Shown one piece after another: positions 1 to 8,834 of a stretch of 64,000 bases of DNA. The translations under genes and the position numbers were made by a program. How positions within the stretch are numbered: the stretch's first letter is position 1; each line of letters opens with the position of its first letter. Source of the stretch: Bacillus sp. AFS015802 (lineage in GTDB: Bacteria; Bacillota; Bacilli; Bacillales; Bacillaceae_B); assembly GCF_002561455.1 (NCBI RefSeq), contig NZ_NTUP01000008.1, positions 91,333 through 155,332 of the forward strand, given 5' to 3'. The notes below the pieces were generated by a model, which saw only the letters and a list, made by a program, of their open reading frames with translations, was not told the DNA's origin and did no database searches.

Positions 1-1
1 C

Positions 2-166
2 CGGTCTTCCATGTTAAAGGATATTGAATCGCATAGAAGAACGGAAATTGAATCCATCTTGGGCGTTCTTCTTGAAAAAGCGCAGAAAGAAAACCATTTT
101 GTACCCATCATGAATGTACTATACAGATTAGTTAAAGGAATAGAAAGAGAAGGTCTGGGGGGATAA
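2..166 (+). CDS. panE: 2-dehydropantoate 2-reductase, C-terminal end (partial)
   Basis: Only the last 54 codons are present; the gene begins before the window. The protein reads SSMLKDIESHRRTEIESI near its start, which is the conserved SSM-x2-D-x3-R-x-TEI stretch of the C-terminal helical domain of ketopantoate reductase, where the substrate is bound. The enzyme reduces ketopantoate to pantoate with NADPH for coenzyme A synthesis in the cytoplasm. The position just upstream of a DUF3397 gene and bshC fits the Bacillus order. The next gene starts one base after this stop codon, so the two are probably co-transcribed. The family call is fairly safe, although only a fragment is visible. Confidence 0.8.
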   Translation, partial: RSSMLKDIESHRRTEIESILGVLLEKAQKENHFVPIMNVLYRLVKGIEREGLGG

Positions 167-167
167 A

Positions 168-554
168 ATGGCTTCCATTTTTTCGACGATCATTGCCATT
201 TTTGTTATGATCCCATTTTTGGGATATTTCATTAGCTTTATTCTTGCAAAGGAAATCATGAAAAGTCACCGGAAGGCAGTCCACTTCGCCATTGATATTA
301 CGACTTTTCTGTTGATTGTATCCGTTCACTTCATTGTCCTCGCCATTTGGCAGACATCCTATCTGTGGCTTATTTTTCTTGTGATTTGTTCCATAGGGGT
401 CCTGTTTGCCATCATGTACTGGAAGGCGAAGGGTGAGATTCATTACCCAAAAGTATTGAGAGGCTTCTGGAGAGTCAACTTCCTCTTATTTTTCACTGCC
501 TATATCACATTGATGATCACCGGCCTCATCCTCCGCATCTTAGAATTGTATTAA
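168..554 (+). CDS. DUF3397 family small membrane protein
   Basis: A 128-residue, very hydrophobic protein with about four membrane-spanning segments (roughly residues 3-25, 37-56, 60-84 and 102-126). A G-rich ribosome site overlaps the panE stop. Proteins of this size at this place (panE, this gene, bshC) in Bacillaceae are classed as DUF3397; no biochemical role is known to me. No catalytic motif is visible. The neighbourhood of coenzyme A and bacillithiol genes is suggestive, but it does not establish a function. Confidence 0.75.
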   Translation: MASIFSTIIAIFVMIPFLGYFISFILAKEIMKSHRKAVHFAIDITTFLLIVSVHFIVLAIWQTSYLWLIFLVICSIGVLFAIMYWKAKGEIHYPKVLRGFWRVNFLLFFTAYITLMITGLILRILELY

Positions 555-641
555 AATTAACAGGCAAGTTTTTTCCTTTTCCTTATGTGGAATGATATAC
601 TCATCGTTAGGATATCTTGAGCCAGAAAAGGAGTAATTCAT

Positions 642-2261
642 ATGGAATTGGAAAGCTTAAACATTCCAGCAATAAATCAGTTTGCCTCTAAATATTTAAA
701 ACAAGAAGAGCCAGTCACTTCTTTTTTTCACTATAATATCAACACCCCTGCAGTCTACCGAGAGCGGATGAAGGATTTAGATTCCCGTGAGTTCCCCCGG
801 GAAGGTCTGACTGAATGTATATCTTCGTATATGCAGGGGCTGCCTTCTTCCGATAAAGTGGGAGAGTCCATTGAGAAATTGGGAAACGATGCGGTAACCG
901 TCGTTGCAGGACAGCAGGCCGGGCTTTTGACAGGGCCTCTTTATACCATACATAAAATCATTTCTGTCATCCAATTGGCAAGGCAGCAGGAAGCGGAACT
1001 GAACCACCCTGTTGTACCGGTTTTTTGGATAGCGGGAGAAGATCACGATTATCAAGAAGTGAACCATATTTACGTAGAAAAGGGATCAAGACTCGAGAAG
1101 ATCGGGTACCCTGAAAGAGTTCTTGAAAAAAAGATGACCTCTCATATCTCGTATACAAAACCAGTGATGAAGAAATGGCTGAAAGACATCCTGGCAATGT
1201 TCGGGGAAACGTCTTATACGAATGATCTGTCATCTGAGCTCAATAGTATGATCGACCGGGAGGAAACGATTGTTCGCTTATTTGCCCATCTGGTTATGAG
1301 CTTATTTAAGGATTTCGGGTTATTGGTCATCGATTCCTCTCACCCTCCGCTCAGAAGACTTGAAGCGACCCATTTCCGTCATTTGATAGAAAGCAGTCAG
1401 TCCATCACAGATGCGGTCCTTCAGCAACAGGAGGAGATCCGGGAAAATGGGTTTAATACCCAGTTGGAAATCTCCTCTTCTGCAGCGAATCTCTTTCTTC
1501 AAATTCAGAATGAAAGAGCTTTATTGGATAGGGATGGGGATACTTTCTTTGAGAAAAATAGCGGGAAGACGTATTCCTCTGCGGAGCTTTTGGCGATTTT
1601 GGAAGAAAGTCCGGAAACCTTCAGCAATAATGTCGTCACCAGGCCTTTGATGCAGGAATGGTTATTCCCGAACCTGGCGTTTATTGCTGGTCCGGGTGAA
1701 ATCGCTTATTGGGGCGAATTGAAAAAAGCTTTTGAATGCGTAGACTTGAAGATGCCTCCGGTCGTCCCGCGGCTGAATATCACCATCGTGGAGAGGGAGA
1801 TAAGCAAACGGATCCAGGAGCTCCAATTGACGCTTCACGGAGTGATAACAGAAGGCGTATCAACTGCCAGGGATGCCTTTTGGAAATCACTTGAACGCCC
1901 CGGGTTAGAGATAGAAATGAAAGACCTCCAGGATGACCTCGAACGCAAATATAGACGGATCAGGGAAGAAGCCCTAACGATCGATCAGGGATTAAATCCG
2001 ATCATCGATAAGAACCTTGAATTCCATCTGAGTCAGTTCGATTATTTACGCAAAAAAGTGGATAAAGCACTGAAAGATAAGCACTCATTAATTTTCACTC
2101 AATTTATGAAAGTGGAAAACAGTATCAGACCGAATGAGGGCCCACAGGAGAGAACGTGGAACGTCCTTTACTTCCTGAACAAATACGGTCCCACTTTTAT
2201 TAGGGATTTGACCATGCAGGATTATTCTTTTGATGGAACGCATAAAGTGATTTATATATAA
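642..2261 (+). CDS. bshC: Bacillithiol biosynthesis cysteine-adding enzyme BshC
   Basis: A 539-residue protein matching BshC (formerly YllA) in length and motifs, including VVAGQQAGLLTGPLYTI near residue 90 and a long charged, helical C-terminal part (about 380-480) that forms a coiled coil in the family. BshC is the putative ligase that joins cysteine to GlcN-malate in the last step of bacillithiol synthesis, the major low-molecular-weight thiol of Bacillaceae. The ATG follows AAAAGGAG at a good distance. It lies between the DUF3397 gene and mraZ as in B. subtilis, and a strong hairpin terminator follows it, separating it from the dcw cluster. Confidence 0.95.
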   Translation: MELESLNIPAINQFASKYLKQEEPVTSFFHYNINTPAVYRERMKDLDSREFPREGLTECISSYMQGLPSSDKVGESIEKLGNDAVTVVAGQQAGLLTGPLYTIHKIISVIQLARQQEAELNHPVVPVFWIAGEDHDYQEVNHIYVEKGSRLEKIGYPERVLEKKMTSHISYTKPVMKKWLKDILAMFGETSYTNDLSSELNSMIDREETIVRLFAHLVMSLFKDFGLLVIDSSHPPLRRLEATHFRHLIESSQSITDAVLQQQEEIRENGFNTQLEISSSAANLFLQIQNERALLDRDGDTFFEKNSGKTYSSAELLAILEESPETFSNNVVTRPLMQEWLFPNLAFIAGPGEIAYWGELKKAFECVDLKMPPVVPRLNITIVEREISKRIQELQLTLHGVITEGVSTARDAFWKSLERPGLEIEMKDLQDDLERKYRRIREEALTIDQGLNPIIDKNLEFHLSQFDYLRKKVDKALKDKHSLIFTQFMKVENSIRPNEGPQERTWNVLYFLNKYGPTFIRDLTMQDYSFDGTHKVIYI

Positions 2262-2268
2262 ACTCAAT

Positions 2269-2315
2269 AAAAAAGGACCAAATTCGTTTTAAATTGCGGA
2301 TTTGGTCCTTTTTCT
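2269..2315 (+). terminator. Rho-independent terminator after bshC
   Basis: An A-rich GGACCAAAT arm pairs with ATTTGGTCC and is followed by a T run. The A run before the stem makes it able to work in both directions. It separates panE-bshC from the mraZ transcription unit. Confidence 0.85.
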
Positions 2316-2324
2316 GTTGGATAA

Positions 2325-2353
2325 AGACAAATTTCACCCCCGGAAATTTGTCT
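2325..2353. repeat. Perfect 10-bp inverted repeat upstream of the mraZ promoter region
   Basis: AGACAAATTT (2325-2334) pairs perfectly with AAATTTGTCT (2344-2353) around a 9-base C-rich loop. There is no T run, so it is not a classical terminator. It lies between the bshC terminator and mraZ and could be a protein-binding palindrome; its role is unknown. Confidence 0.5.
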
Positions 2354-2420
2354 GGAAAAGCGGGAAAAACACTAATGAAAAATAGAGGAAATATTTTGCA
2401 GGGAAAGAATATAGAAAAGA

Positions 2421-2467
2421 GTGGAGAAAAGTGGGGGGATGTGGTACATTTGTGTTAGAAAGTGGGG
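2421..2467 (+). promoter_or_regulatory. Putative MraZ operator: GTGG repeats with 10-bp phasing
   Basis: GTGG occurs at 2421, 2431 and 2441, exactly 10 bp apart, and GTGGGG again at 2462, where it overlaps the mraZ ribosome site. MraZ is known to repress its own cluster by binding direct TGGG-type repeats of about 10 bp spacing upstream of mraZ. A weak promoter (TGGAGA at 2422, 17 bp, TACATT at 2445) would lie inside the boxes. The repeats are seen directly; the binding is inferred. Confidence 0.6.
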
Positions 2468-2476
2468 GCAGTGCAT

Positions 2477-2908
2477 ATGTTCATGGGCGAATATCAACAT
2501 AACATTGATAATAAAGGCCGTTTAATTGTACCTGCCAAGTTCCGTGATCACCTCGGAGATTCATTTGTCATTACCCGGGGACTTGATCAGTGCTTATTTG
2601 GCTACCCCATGGATGAGTGGCGATCCCTAGAGGAAAAGCTCAAAGCCCTGCCGCTGACTAAGAAAGATGCCCGAGCCTTCACAAGGTTTTTCTTCTCTGG
2701 AGCAACCGAGAGTGAACTGGATAAGACGGGCAGGGTGAATATTCCTGCTACACTTGTGAATTATGCAAAATTGGATAAAGAATGCATTATTTTGGGAGTT
2801 TCCAATCGAATTGAGATTTGGAGTAAATCATTATGGGAAGACTATTTCACACAGTCTGAAGATTCATTTGCAGAACTTGCAGAGAATATGGCAGGGTTTG
2901 ATATTTAA
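2477..2908 (+). CDS. mraZ: Transcriptional regulator and cell-division cluster protein MraZ
   Basis: A 143-residue protein beginning [15 protein letters not shown], with the two repeated SpoVT/AbrB-like DNA-binding halves typical of MraZ (about residues 5-50 and 76-120) and the conserved [13 protein letters not shown] stretch near residue 60. MraZ forms ring oligomers and represses the dcw operon. I chose the ATG at 2477, preceded by a GTGGGGGC ribosome site; an in-frame GTG at 2462 would add five residues not found in relatives. It is the first gene of the cluster, 37 bases before rsmH. Confidence 0.95.
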   Translation: MFMGEYQHNIDNKGRLIVPAKFRDHLGDSFVITRGLDQCLFGYPMDEWRSLEEKLKALPLTKKDARAFTRFFFSGATESELDKTGRVNIPATLVNYAKLDKECIILGVSNRIEIWSKSLWEDYFTQSEDSFAELAENMAGFDI

Positions 2909-2945
2909 CCCCCACAAAACGTTCGATTGGAAAGGTGAAGTCAAC

Positions 2946-3881
2946 ATGTTTAAACATACAACCGTATTATTGAAAGAAACCGTAGATGGCTTGGATATCA
3001 AGGAAGATGGAGTATACGTCGATTGTACGTTAGGCGGAGCCGGGCATAGTGAATATCTTGCCAGTCAGCTATCGCCTGAGGGACATCTGTACTGCTTCGA
3101 TCAGGATGAAACAGCCATCAGCCACGCAAAAGAAAAGCTTTCATCCTATCAGGACAGGGTGACATTCGTTCAATCAAATTTCCGGAATATCAAGGAAGAG
3201 CTTGAACATCTTGGAGTACATAGTGTGGATGGGATTCTATACGATCTTGGTGTGTCATCACCTCAACTGGATACTCCAGAACGAGGCTTTAGTTATCATC
3301 ATGATGCCCCTCTCGACATGAGAATGGACTTACAAGGGGAAGTGAGTGCTTATGATGTCGTCAATCACTGGTCGTTTGAAGACCTCGTCCGGATCTTTTA
3401 TCGATATGGAGAAGAAAAGTTTTCAAAGCAGATCGCCAGGAAGATTGAAGCAGCACGTGAAGTGAAAGCAATCGAAACGACGGGAGAACTGGTGGAACTG
3501 ATCAAGGATGGGATTCCTGCTCCTGCAAGACGAAAGGGCGGTCATCCCGCCAAGAGGGTCTTTCAGGCAATCAGAATTGCCGTCAATGATGAGCTTGGAG
3601 CCTTCGAGGATTCGCTCGAACAAGCCATCGGGCTTCTTCATAAGGGTGGACGAGTGAGTGTCATAACGTTTCATTCTTTAGAGGACCGGATTTGTAAAAC
3701 GATGTTCAAAGAGAAAGCGTCAGGCCCTGACCTGCCTCCGGGATTACCGATTATCCCAGAAGGGTATGAGGCAGAACTTAAACTTGTAACAAGAAAACCG
3801 ATCCTGCCAAGCGAAGAAGAATTGGAAGAGAATAATCGAGCCAGGTCGGCTAAATTGAGAATCGCAGAAAAAAATATATAA
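2946..3881 (+). CDS. rsmH: 16S rRNA m4C1402 methyltransferase RsmH
   Basis: A 311-residue S-adenosylmethionine-dependent enzyme (also called MraW) that N4-methylates C1402 in the ribosomal decoding centre. The SAM-binding stretch [14 protein letters not shown] lies near residue 26, and [12 protein letters not shown] and [14 protein letters not shown] follow as expected. The start at 2946 ([11 protein letters not shown]) follows GGAAAGGTGAAG; longer in-frame starts upstream would run inside mraZ in another frame and are unlikely. Its place between mraZ and ftsL is universal in the dcw cluster. Confidence 0.97.
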   Translation: MFKHTTVLLKETVDGLDIKEDGVYVDCTLGGAGHSEYLASQLSPEGHLYCFDQDETAISHAKEKLSSYQDRVTFVQSNFRNIKEELEHLGVHSVDGILYDLGVSSPQLDTPERGFSYHHDAPLDMRMDLQGEVSAYDVVNHWSFEDLVRIFYRYGEEKFSKQIARKIEAAREVKAIETTGELVELIKDGIPAPARRKGGHPAKRVFQAIRIAVNDELGAFEDSLEQAIGLLHKGGRVSVITFHSLEDRICKTMFKEKASGPDLPPGLPIIPEGYEAELKLVTRKPILPSEEELEENNRARSAKLRIAEKNI

Positions 3882-3906
3882 ATAGAAGGAAACAGGAGGG
3901 AGAATT

Positions 3907-4275
3907 TTGAGTAACCTAGCCAGAAATTACGAGCAGCAAAAAGTTGAGAAATCCTATCAGTCCGTTCAAGCCAAACCCAAAAGGTTGAATGAGGAAAGAA
4001 GATCCGTTGTCACACCGGGTGAGAAAATCCTTGTGGCCATCTTCGCCATGGTATTTTGCTTCCTGGCCGTTCAAATTGTATCAACCCAGGCCGCCATCTA
4101 TGATGTAAACAAAGAGGTTCAGCACGTTGAAACGACTATTGAAAAACAAGAAAAGGCGAATAATGACCTGAAGCTTCAAGTAAGCGAATTGAGTACGTAT
4201 GAGCGCATCCTTGAAAAAGCAAAGGAACTTGGGCTTAACCTGAAAGAAAAGAACGTTAAGGTTGTTGAACAATAA
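3907..4275 (+). CDS. ftsL: Cell division protein FtsL
   Basis: A 122-residue bitopic membrane protein: about 40 charged cytoplasmic residues, one membrane helix (about residues 40-60), then an extracytoplasmic leucine-zipper-like coiled coil. FtsL forms a complex with DivIB and DivIC and helps activate septal PBP2B. The gene starts with TTG after AACAGGAGGGAG, and its stop codon overlaps the pbpB start by one base (TAATG). The identity rests on topology and position, since FtsL sequences diverge quickly. Confidence 0.93.
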   Translation: MSNLARNYEQQKVEKSYQSVQAKPKRLNEERRSVVTPGEKILVAIFAMVFCFLAVQIVSTQAAIYDVNKEVQHVETTIEKQEKANNDLKLQVSELSTYERILEKAKELGLNLKEKNVKVVEQ

Positions 4276-6467
4276 TGAAAAAGAGACCAAGCATGAACAT
4301 AGGGGCAGCCATCCTTTTCGGGATTTTCGGCTTGCTCTTTTTTGTATTAATGGTCCGCTTCGTCACCATTCAGGTCACTGGGGAAGCGGAGGGGAAGGTC
4401 CTAGCTTCACAAGCCGCAAAAAAATATATAAAAAGTCATATCTTAGAAGCACATAGAGGGACGATATTTGACGGTAAAGGGGAAGTGATTGCGGAGGATA
4501 CGTCCGCTTATACATTAGTTGCAATACTGGATCCAAGCATCACGAGTGATCCGAAGAAACCGAAGCACGTGACGGAACCTGAAAAGACGGCCAAAGTTCT
4601 CGCTGAATATCTTGATATGAAAGAGAGCGAAATCTATGACCGCTTAAATCAAAAAGGACCATATCAAGTGGAATTCGGGGCTCCCGGCAGAGACTTATCA
4701 CACCAAAAAATGCTTGAAATCAAAGATGCGGACCTTCCTGGTATCACATTCAGGAAAGAAGCGAAGCGTTTTTATCCGAACGGCTCCTTTGCATCACATC
4801 TGATCGGATTTGCCCAAAAAACAACCAATGATGACGGCGATTCCACTACAGTGGGGAAAATGGGCGTAGAAGCAAGCTTCAATGATGTCTTAAAGGGCAA
4901 GGATGGTTCTGTTCAATATAAGAGTGATGTATGGGGCTATCTTCTGCCGAATGCAGACGAACATGTGACTAAGCCTGAAGATGGGGACGATCTCTATCTG
5001 ACGATCGATAAAAAAATTCAGACCTTCCTTGAAGAGGCCATGAATGAAGTTCAAAAAAAATACAAGCCGAAGAAAATGTTTGCCATTGTATCCGACCCGA
5101 AAACAGGGAAGATTTTGGCGATGAGTCAAAGACCCACCTTTCATCCGGATACAAGAGAGGGATTATTGGATAACTGGACCAATATCATCGTCGAAGATAC
5201 CTATGAACCCGGTTCAACGATGAAGTCCTTTTCTCTGGCAGCTGCCGTGAATGAAGGCAAGTTCAACCCGAATGAAACCTATGAATCTGGTAAGTTCTAC
5301 GTAGAGAATGTTCCCAATCCCATCCGCGACCATAATGGAGGGGAAGGCTGGGGGACCATTACATACTTAGAAGGTGTACAAAGATCTTCCAATGTTGCCT
5401 TTGCCAACCTCCTGGATAAAATCGGGTTCAAGAAATATGAGAATTATTTACATGATTTTGGATTTGGTGAAGCGACAGATGTAGGTTTACCGAATGAAGC
5501 AGCGGGGTCGATCCTTTATCATTACCCGATTGAAAAATACACGACCATCTTCGGTCAGGGTACAACCGTCACACCGCTTCAAATGATCCAGGCAGAGTCT
5601 GCGATTGCCAATGATGGCAAAATGATGAAGCCTTATGTCATTTCTAAAATCGTCGATCCGAACACGAATAAAGTAATCAAAGAGACAAAGCCTGAAGTTT
5701 CAGGCAGTCCCATCTCGAAAGAAACGGCGATCAAGACCAGGGAATATCTTGAAACGACCGTCACTTCTGAACATGGTACAGGACAGAAGTTTGCGATAGA
5801 AGGATATCGTGTCGGCGGTAAGTCGGGGTCAGGTCAGATTCCGGATCCTGCCAATGGCCGGTATATGGTCGGGAAAGAAAATTATCTCTTCTCCTTCATG
5901 GGCATGGCTCCCATCGATGACCCTCAATTAATTGTCTATGTGGGGGTGCAGCAGCCTGAATTGGAGCCGACTGAAATCGGCTCGGACCCGGTATCGGCCG
6001 TATTCAATCCAGTTATGCAGAATAGCTTAAAATACCTGAACATCAAACCTCAGGAAAAAGTGAGCCTGAAAAAACAGTCTCTTCCTGACACAGGAAAAAT
6101 GAGTGTGGAAGAAGCGAAGAAGGAGCTCGAAAAAGCAGGGGTGACTCCCGTTGTAGTCGGAAATGGTTCTGAAGTGGTCAAACAGCTCCCTCAAGGTGGA
6201 AGCGCCATCCTTGAAGGTGAGAGAGTCGTGATCAGAACCGACGGAGACATCACCATACCGGATATGAAGGGATGGTCTGTAAGAGATGTCTTTAAGGTAG
6301 CGGGTATCGCCGGTCTGAAGATCAATATGGTTGGAAATGGATATGCAGTCAGCCAAAACGTTCAGCCTGGAGTAAAGGTCAAGAAAGATGAGCCGCTTGT
6401 CGTCAACTTCAAGACCCCTGAAGAAGCAGCGATCCCGAAAGAAGAAAATGAACAGCCTCTTAATTAG
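4275..6467 (+). CDS. pbpB: Division-specific transpeptidase PBP2B (class B penicillin-binding protein)
   Basis: A 730-residue class B PBP that crosslinks septal peptidoglycan. It has one N-terminal membrane helix (about 7-30), a PBP dimerisation domain, and a transpeptidase domain with the active-site STMK near residue 314, SSN near 371 and KSG near 516. Two C-terminal PASTA repeats follow from about residue 595. The third motif reads KSGSGQ rather than the more usual KTGT/KSGT; K-S-G is an accepted variant. The start overlaps the ftsL stop, suggesting translational coupling. A very long hairpin follows and separates it from spoVD. Confidence 0.96.
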   Translation: MKKRPSMNIGAAILFGIFGLLFFVLMVRFVTIQVTGEAEGKVLASQAAKKYIKSHILEAHRGTIFDGKGEVIAEDTSAYTLVAILDPSITSDPKKPKHVTEPEKTAKVLAEYLDMKESEIYDRLNQKGPYQVEFGAPGRDLSHQKMLEIKDADLPGITFRKEAKRFYPNGSFASHLIGFAQKTTNDDGDSTTVGKMGVEASFNDVLKGKDGSVQYKSDVWGYLLPNADEHVTKPEDGDDLYLTIDKKIQTFLEEAMNEVQKKYKPKKMFAIVSDPKTGKILAMSQRPTFHPDTREGLLDNWTNIIVEDTYEPGSTMKSFSLAAAVNEGKFNPNETYESGKFYVENVPNPIRDHNGGEGWGTITYLEGVQRSSNVAFANLLDKIGFKKYENYLHDFGFGEATDVGLPNEAAGSILYHYPIEKYTTIFGQGTTVTPLQMIQAESAIANDGKMMKPYVISKIVDPNTNKVIKETKPEVSGSPISKETAIKTREYLETTVTSEHGTGQKFAIEGYRVGGKSGSGQIPDPANGRYMVGKENYLFSFMGMAPIDDPQLIVYVGVQQPELEPTEIGSDPVSAVFNPVMQNSLKYLNIKPQEKVSLKKQSLPDTGKMSVEEAKKELEKAGVTPVVVGNGSEVVKQLPQGGSAILEGERVVIRTDGDITIPDMKGWSVRDVFKVAGIAGLKINMVGNGYAVSQNVQPGVKVKKDEPLVVNFKTPEEAAIPKEENEQPLN

Positions 6468-6470
6468 CAA

Positions 6471-6570
6471 AAAGGGATGACTAATCGATGATACAACCTC
6501 CCTCCTTCTCCCGTTTCCCTTGAAACAGGCAAGGAGAAGGGAGGACTGTCATCTTAGTCATCCCTTTTAT
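6471..6570 (+). terminator. Large nested hairpin terminator between pbpB and spoVD
   Basis: An outer stem AAAAGGGATGACTAA (6471-6485) pairs perfectly with TTAGTCATCCCTTTT (6555-6569). Inside it sits a second stem, CCTCCTTCTCC (6502-6512) against GGAGAAGGGAGG (6534-6545). At about 100 bases it is far larger than an ordinary terminator. It probably ends division transcripts before the sporulation gene spoVD. Confidence 0.8.
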
Positions 6571-6646
6571 TTATGTTGTCATAACATCATGTTAACCAGA
6601 GATTCCCAAATGCAATGGCCGTCATGAGTCTTTCGATGAATTCAAA

Positions 6647-6654
6647 CATACCAC
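6647..6654 (+). promoter_or_regulatory. Candidate sigma-E -10 element for spoVD
   Basis: CATACCAC resembles the sigma-E -10 consensus CATACAAT, and spoVD is a known mother-cell gene in B. subtilis. I could not find a convincing -35 at the expected distance, so this is tentative. Confidence 0.3.
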
Positions 6655-6705
6655 ATTAAGTACAAGCATATAATGGAACGAGCCATAGAAGGGGAGGTTC
6701 CATTT

Positions 6706-8622
6706 GTGAAAAGAGTATCCAATGTAACGGTAAGGAAGAGGTTGGCTGTAGCACTTATTGTAGGAGTCCTCATATTCTCCATCATAGATATCAGGCTGGG
6801 GTATGTTCAGTTTTTTAAAGGGGACTGGCTGACCGGCCTGGCAAAAGACTCCTGGAGTCGAAACATCCCATTTCAACCCGAGAGAGGGAAAATAGTAGAC
6901 CGGAATGGAGTGGAACTTGCAGGGAATCAAAGTGCACCAACAATATTTGTCGTTCCCCGGCAGATCACTGACCCTAAGGGAACAGCAGATAAACTGGCGG
7001 CCGTTCTTAATATTTCAGTAGAATCTGCATATAAATATGTAACACAGAAAGCCAATATGGTCCTGATAAAGGAAGCAAGAAAGATCTCATATGAAAAAGC
7101 GAAAGAAGTAAGGGATTTAAATTTAAAGGGTGTTTATTTAGGAGAGGATTCTAAGCGGTATTATCCATATGGAAGCTATTTATCCCATGTGCTTGGGTTT
7201 GCCGGAATTGATAATCAGGGACTGATGGGACTCGAACTTTCATATGATGAAGAGCTTAGTGGAGATAAAGGATATGTGAAGTTTTTCTCTGATGCCAAAG
7301 GAAAGAGAATGCCTGATATGGCAGATGATTTTGAAAAACCGGAAAATGGACTGGATTTAAAGTTAACGATCGATACCAAGGTTCAGACCATCGTGGAGCG
7401 TGAATTGGATATCGCTGAGGCGACCTATAATCCAGATGGCATCATTGCCATCGCCATGAACCCTAAAAATGGCGAAATACTGGCCATGTCGAGCCGGCCG
7501 ACGTTCGATCCGGCAAACTTCCGCAATGTACCACAGGAAATATATAACCGTAATTTACCGATTTGGAGCACCTATGAACCGGGGTCTACGTTCAAGATCA
7601 TTACCCTGGCCGCAGCACTGGAAGAAAAGAAGGTGGATCTCTACAAAGAAACATTCCATGATCCAGGTCATATCGAAGTGGCAGGATCTACCCTCCATTG
7701 CTGGAAGCGGGGGGGACACGGGACCCAGACGTTTTTAGAAGTGGTACAGAACTCATGTAACCCCGGTTTTGTCGAATTGGGTCAGAGATTAGGGAAAGAA
7801 AAACTATTCAGTTATATTCATGATTTCGGTTTTGGTCAAAAGACGGGAATTGATCTGCAAGGAGAAGGGAAGGGGATTCTCTTTAATCTTGACCGGGTGG
7901 GGCCGGTAGAGCAGGCGACGACCGCATTTGGTCAAGGTGTGGCCGTAACCCCCATACAGCAGGTAGCCGCTGTATCTGCAGCGGTCAACGGGGGAGTGTT
8001 GTATCAGCCTTATATTGCCAAAGAGCTTATCGATCCTTCAACGGGAGAGGTGGTTATGAGAAAGACTCCTCAAATCAAGAAAAGGGTCATATCCGAAGAA
8101 ACGTCAAAACAGATTCGTGAAGCGTTGGAAAGCGTTGTTGCAAAGGGTAGCGGTAAGAAAGCATTTGTAGACGGTTACCGGGTAGGCGGTAAAACGGGAA
8201 CAGCTCAAAAAGCAAAGGATGGTAAATACCTGGAAAACAATCATATCGTTTCCTTTATGGGAGTAGCCCCTGCGGATGACCCTCAAATTGTGGTATATGT
8301 GGCGGTAGATAATCCGAAGGGGACGATTCAATTCGGAGGTGTGGTGGCTGCCCCGATCGGAGGGAGTATCATAGGTGATAGTCTGGAAGCGATGGGCGTA
8401 CCGAAGCGTAAAGGTCAAATTGAAAAAGAGATGACGTGGACCGACACTCCTATGGTCGAGACCCCGGACTTAGTCGGATTGACAAAAAAGGAACTACAGG
8501 AACAATTGGTCAATCTGGACTTGGACGTAAGCGGAAGCGGGGAAAAAGTGGTGAGTCAGTCACCTGACCCCGGGGTGAAAATCAAACAGGGTTCGAAAGT
8601 GAGGGTTTATCTATCTGAATAA
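6706..8622 (+). CDS. spoVD: Stage V sporulation protein D, spore-cortex transpeptidase
   Basis: A 638-residue class B PBP needed for cortex peptidoglycan, made in the mother cell and working with SpoVE. It has an N-terminal membrane helix, a dimerisation domain, STFK near residue 294, SCN near 350 and KTGT near 496, plus one PASTA domain at the C-terminus. I chose GTG at 6706 (MKRVSNVTVRKRL) because GGGGAGG lies nine bases upstream and the family starts there; an ATG at 6673 would add 11 residues. It stands alone between a terminator-like hairpin on each side, fitting separate sporulation control. Confidence 0.95.
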   Translation: MKRVSNVTVRKRLAVALIVGVLIFSIIDIRLGYVQFFKGDWLTGLAKDSWSRNIPFQPERGKIVDRNGVELAGNQSAPTIFVVPRQITDPKGTADKLAAVLNISVESAYKYVTQKANMVLIKEARKISYEKAKEVRDLNLKGVYLGEDSKRYYPYGSYLSHVLGFAGIDNQGLMGLELSYDEELSGDKGYVKFFSDAKGKRMPDMADDFEKPENGLDLKLTIDTKVQTIVERELDIAEATYNPDGIIAIAMNPKNGEILAMSSRPTFDPANFRNVPQEIYNRNLPIWSTYEPGSTFKIITLAAALEEKKVDLYKETFHDPGHIEVAGSTLHCWKRGGHGTQTFLEVVQNSCNPGFVELGQRLGKEKLFSYIHDFGFGQKTGIDLQGEGKGILFNLDRVGPVEQATTAFGQGVAVTPIQQVAAVSAAVNGGVLYQPYIAKELIDPSTGEVVMRKTPQIKKRVISEETSKQIREALESVVAKGSGKKAFVDGYRVGGKTGTAQKAKDGKYLENNHIVSFMGVAPADDPQIVVYVAVDNPKGTIQFGGVVAAPIGGSIIGDSLEAMGVPKRKGQIEKEMTWTDTPMVETPDLVGLTKKELQEQLVNLDLDVSGSGEKVVSQSPDPGVKIKQGSKVRVYLSE

Positions 8623-8679
8623 TTATGTTGGACATAGGTCCACATGAATGGGTGTTTCATGATATACTTTTTCTTTATG

Positions 8680-8709
8680 CCGGGGCTTTGGCATGGGATT
8701 TAGCCCCGG
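8680..8709 (+). terminator. Hairpin after spoVD, terminator-like without a long T run
   Basis: CCGGGGCT (8680-8687) pairs perfectly with AGCCCCGG (8702-8709). Only GATTTA follows, so termination may be incomplete. Confidence 0.5.
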
Positions 8710-8772
8710 GATTTACGTATCGGCTTTCAGATGGCGATAAAGATATCGAACTAAGTTAAAAGGTTGATAGCT

Positions 8773-8801
8773 TTCATACGTTTTTTTTTGTAAAATATAA
8801 A
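8773..8801 (+). promoter_or_regulatory. Likely sigma-A promoter for murE
   Basis: TTCATA (8773-8778), a 17-bp spacer and TATAAA (8796-8801) lie about 33 bases before the murE start. It would restart vegetative expression of the cluster after spoVD. Confidence 0.5.
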
Positions 8802-8834
8802 AAGGTTGCTTTCTACCTGTGAGGAGTTGAAAAG

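Noticed and set aside
2462..2476. Longer mraZ starting at GTG 2462
   Set aside because: It would add MGAVH, absent from relatives, and its GTG is part of the ribosome site of the ATG at 2477.
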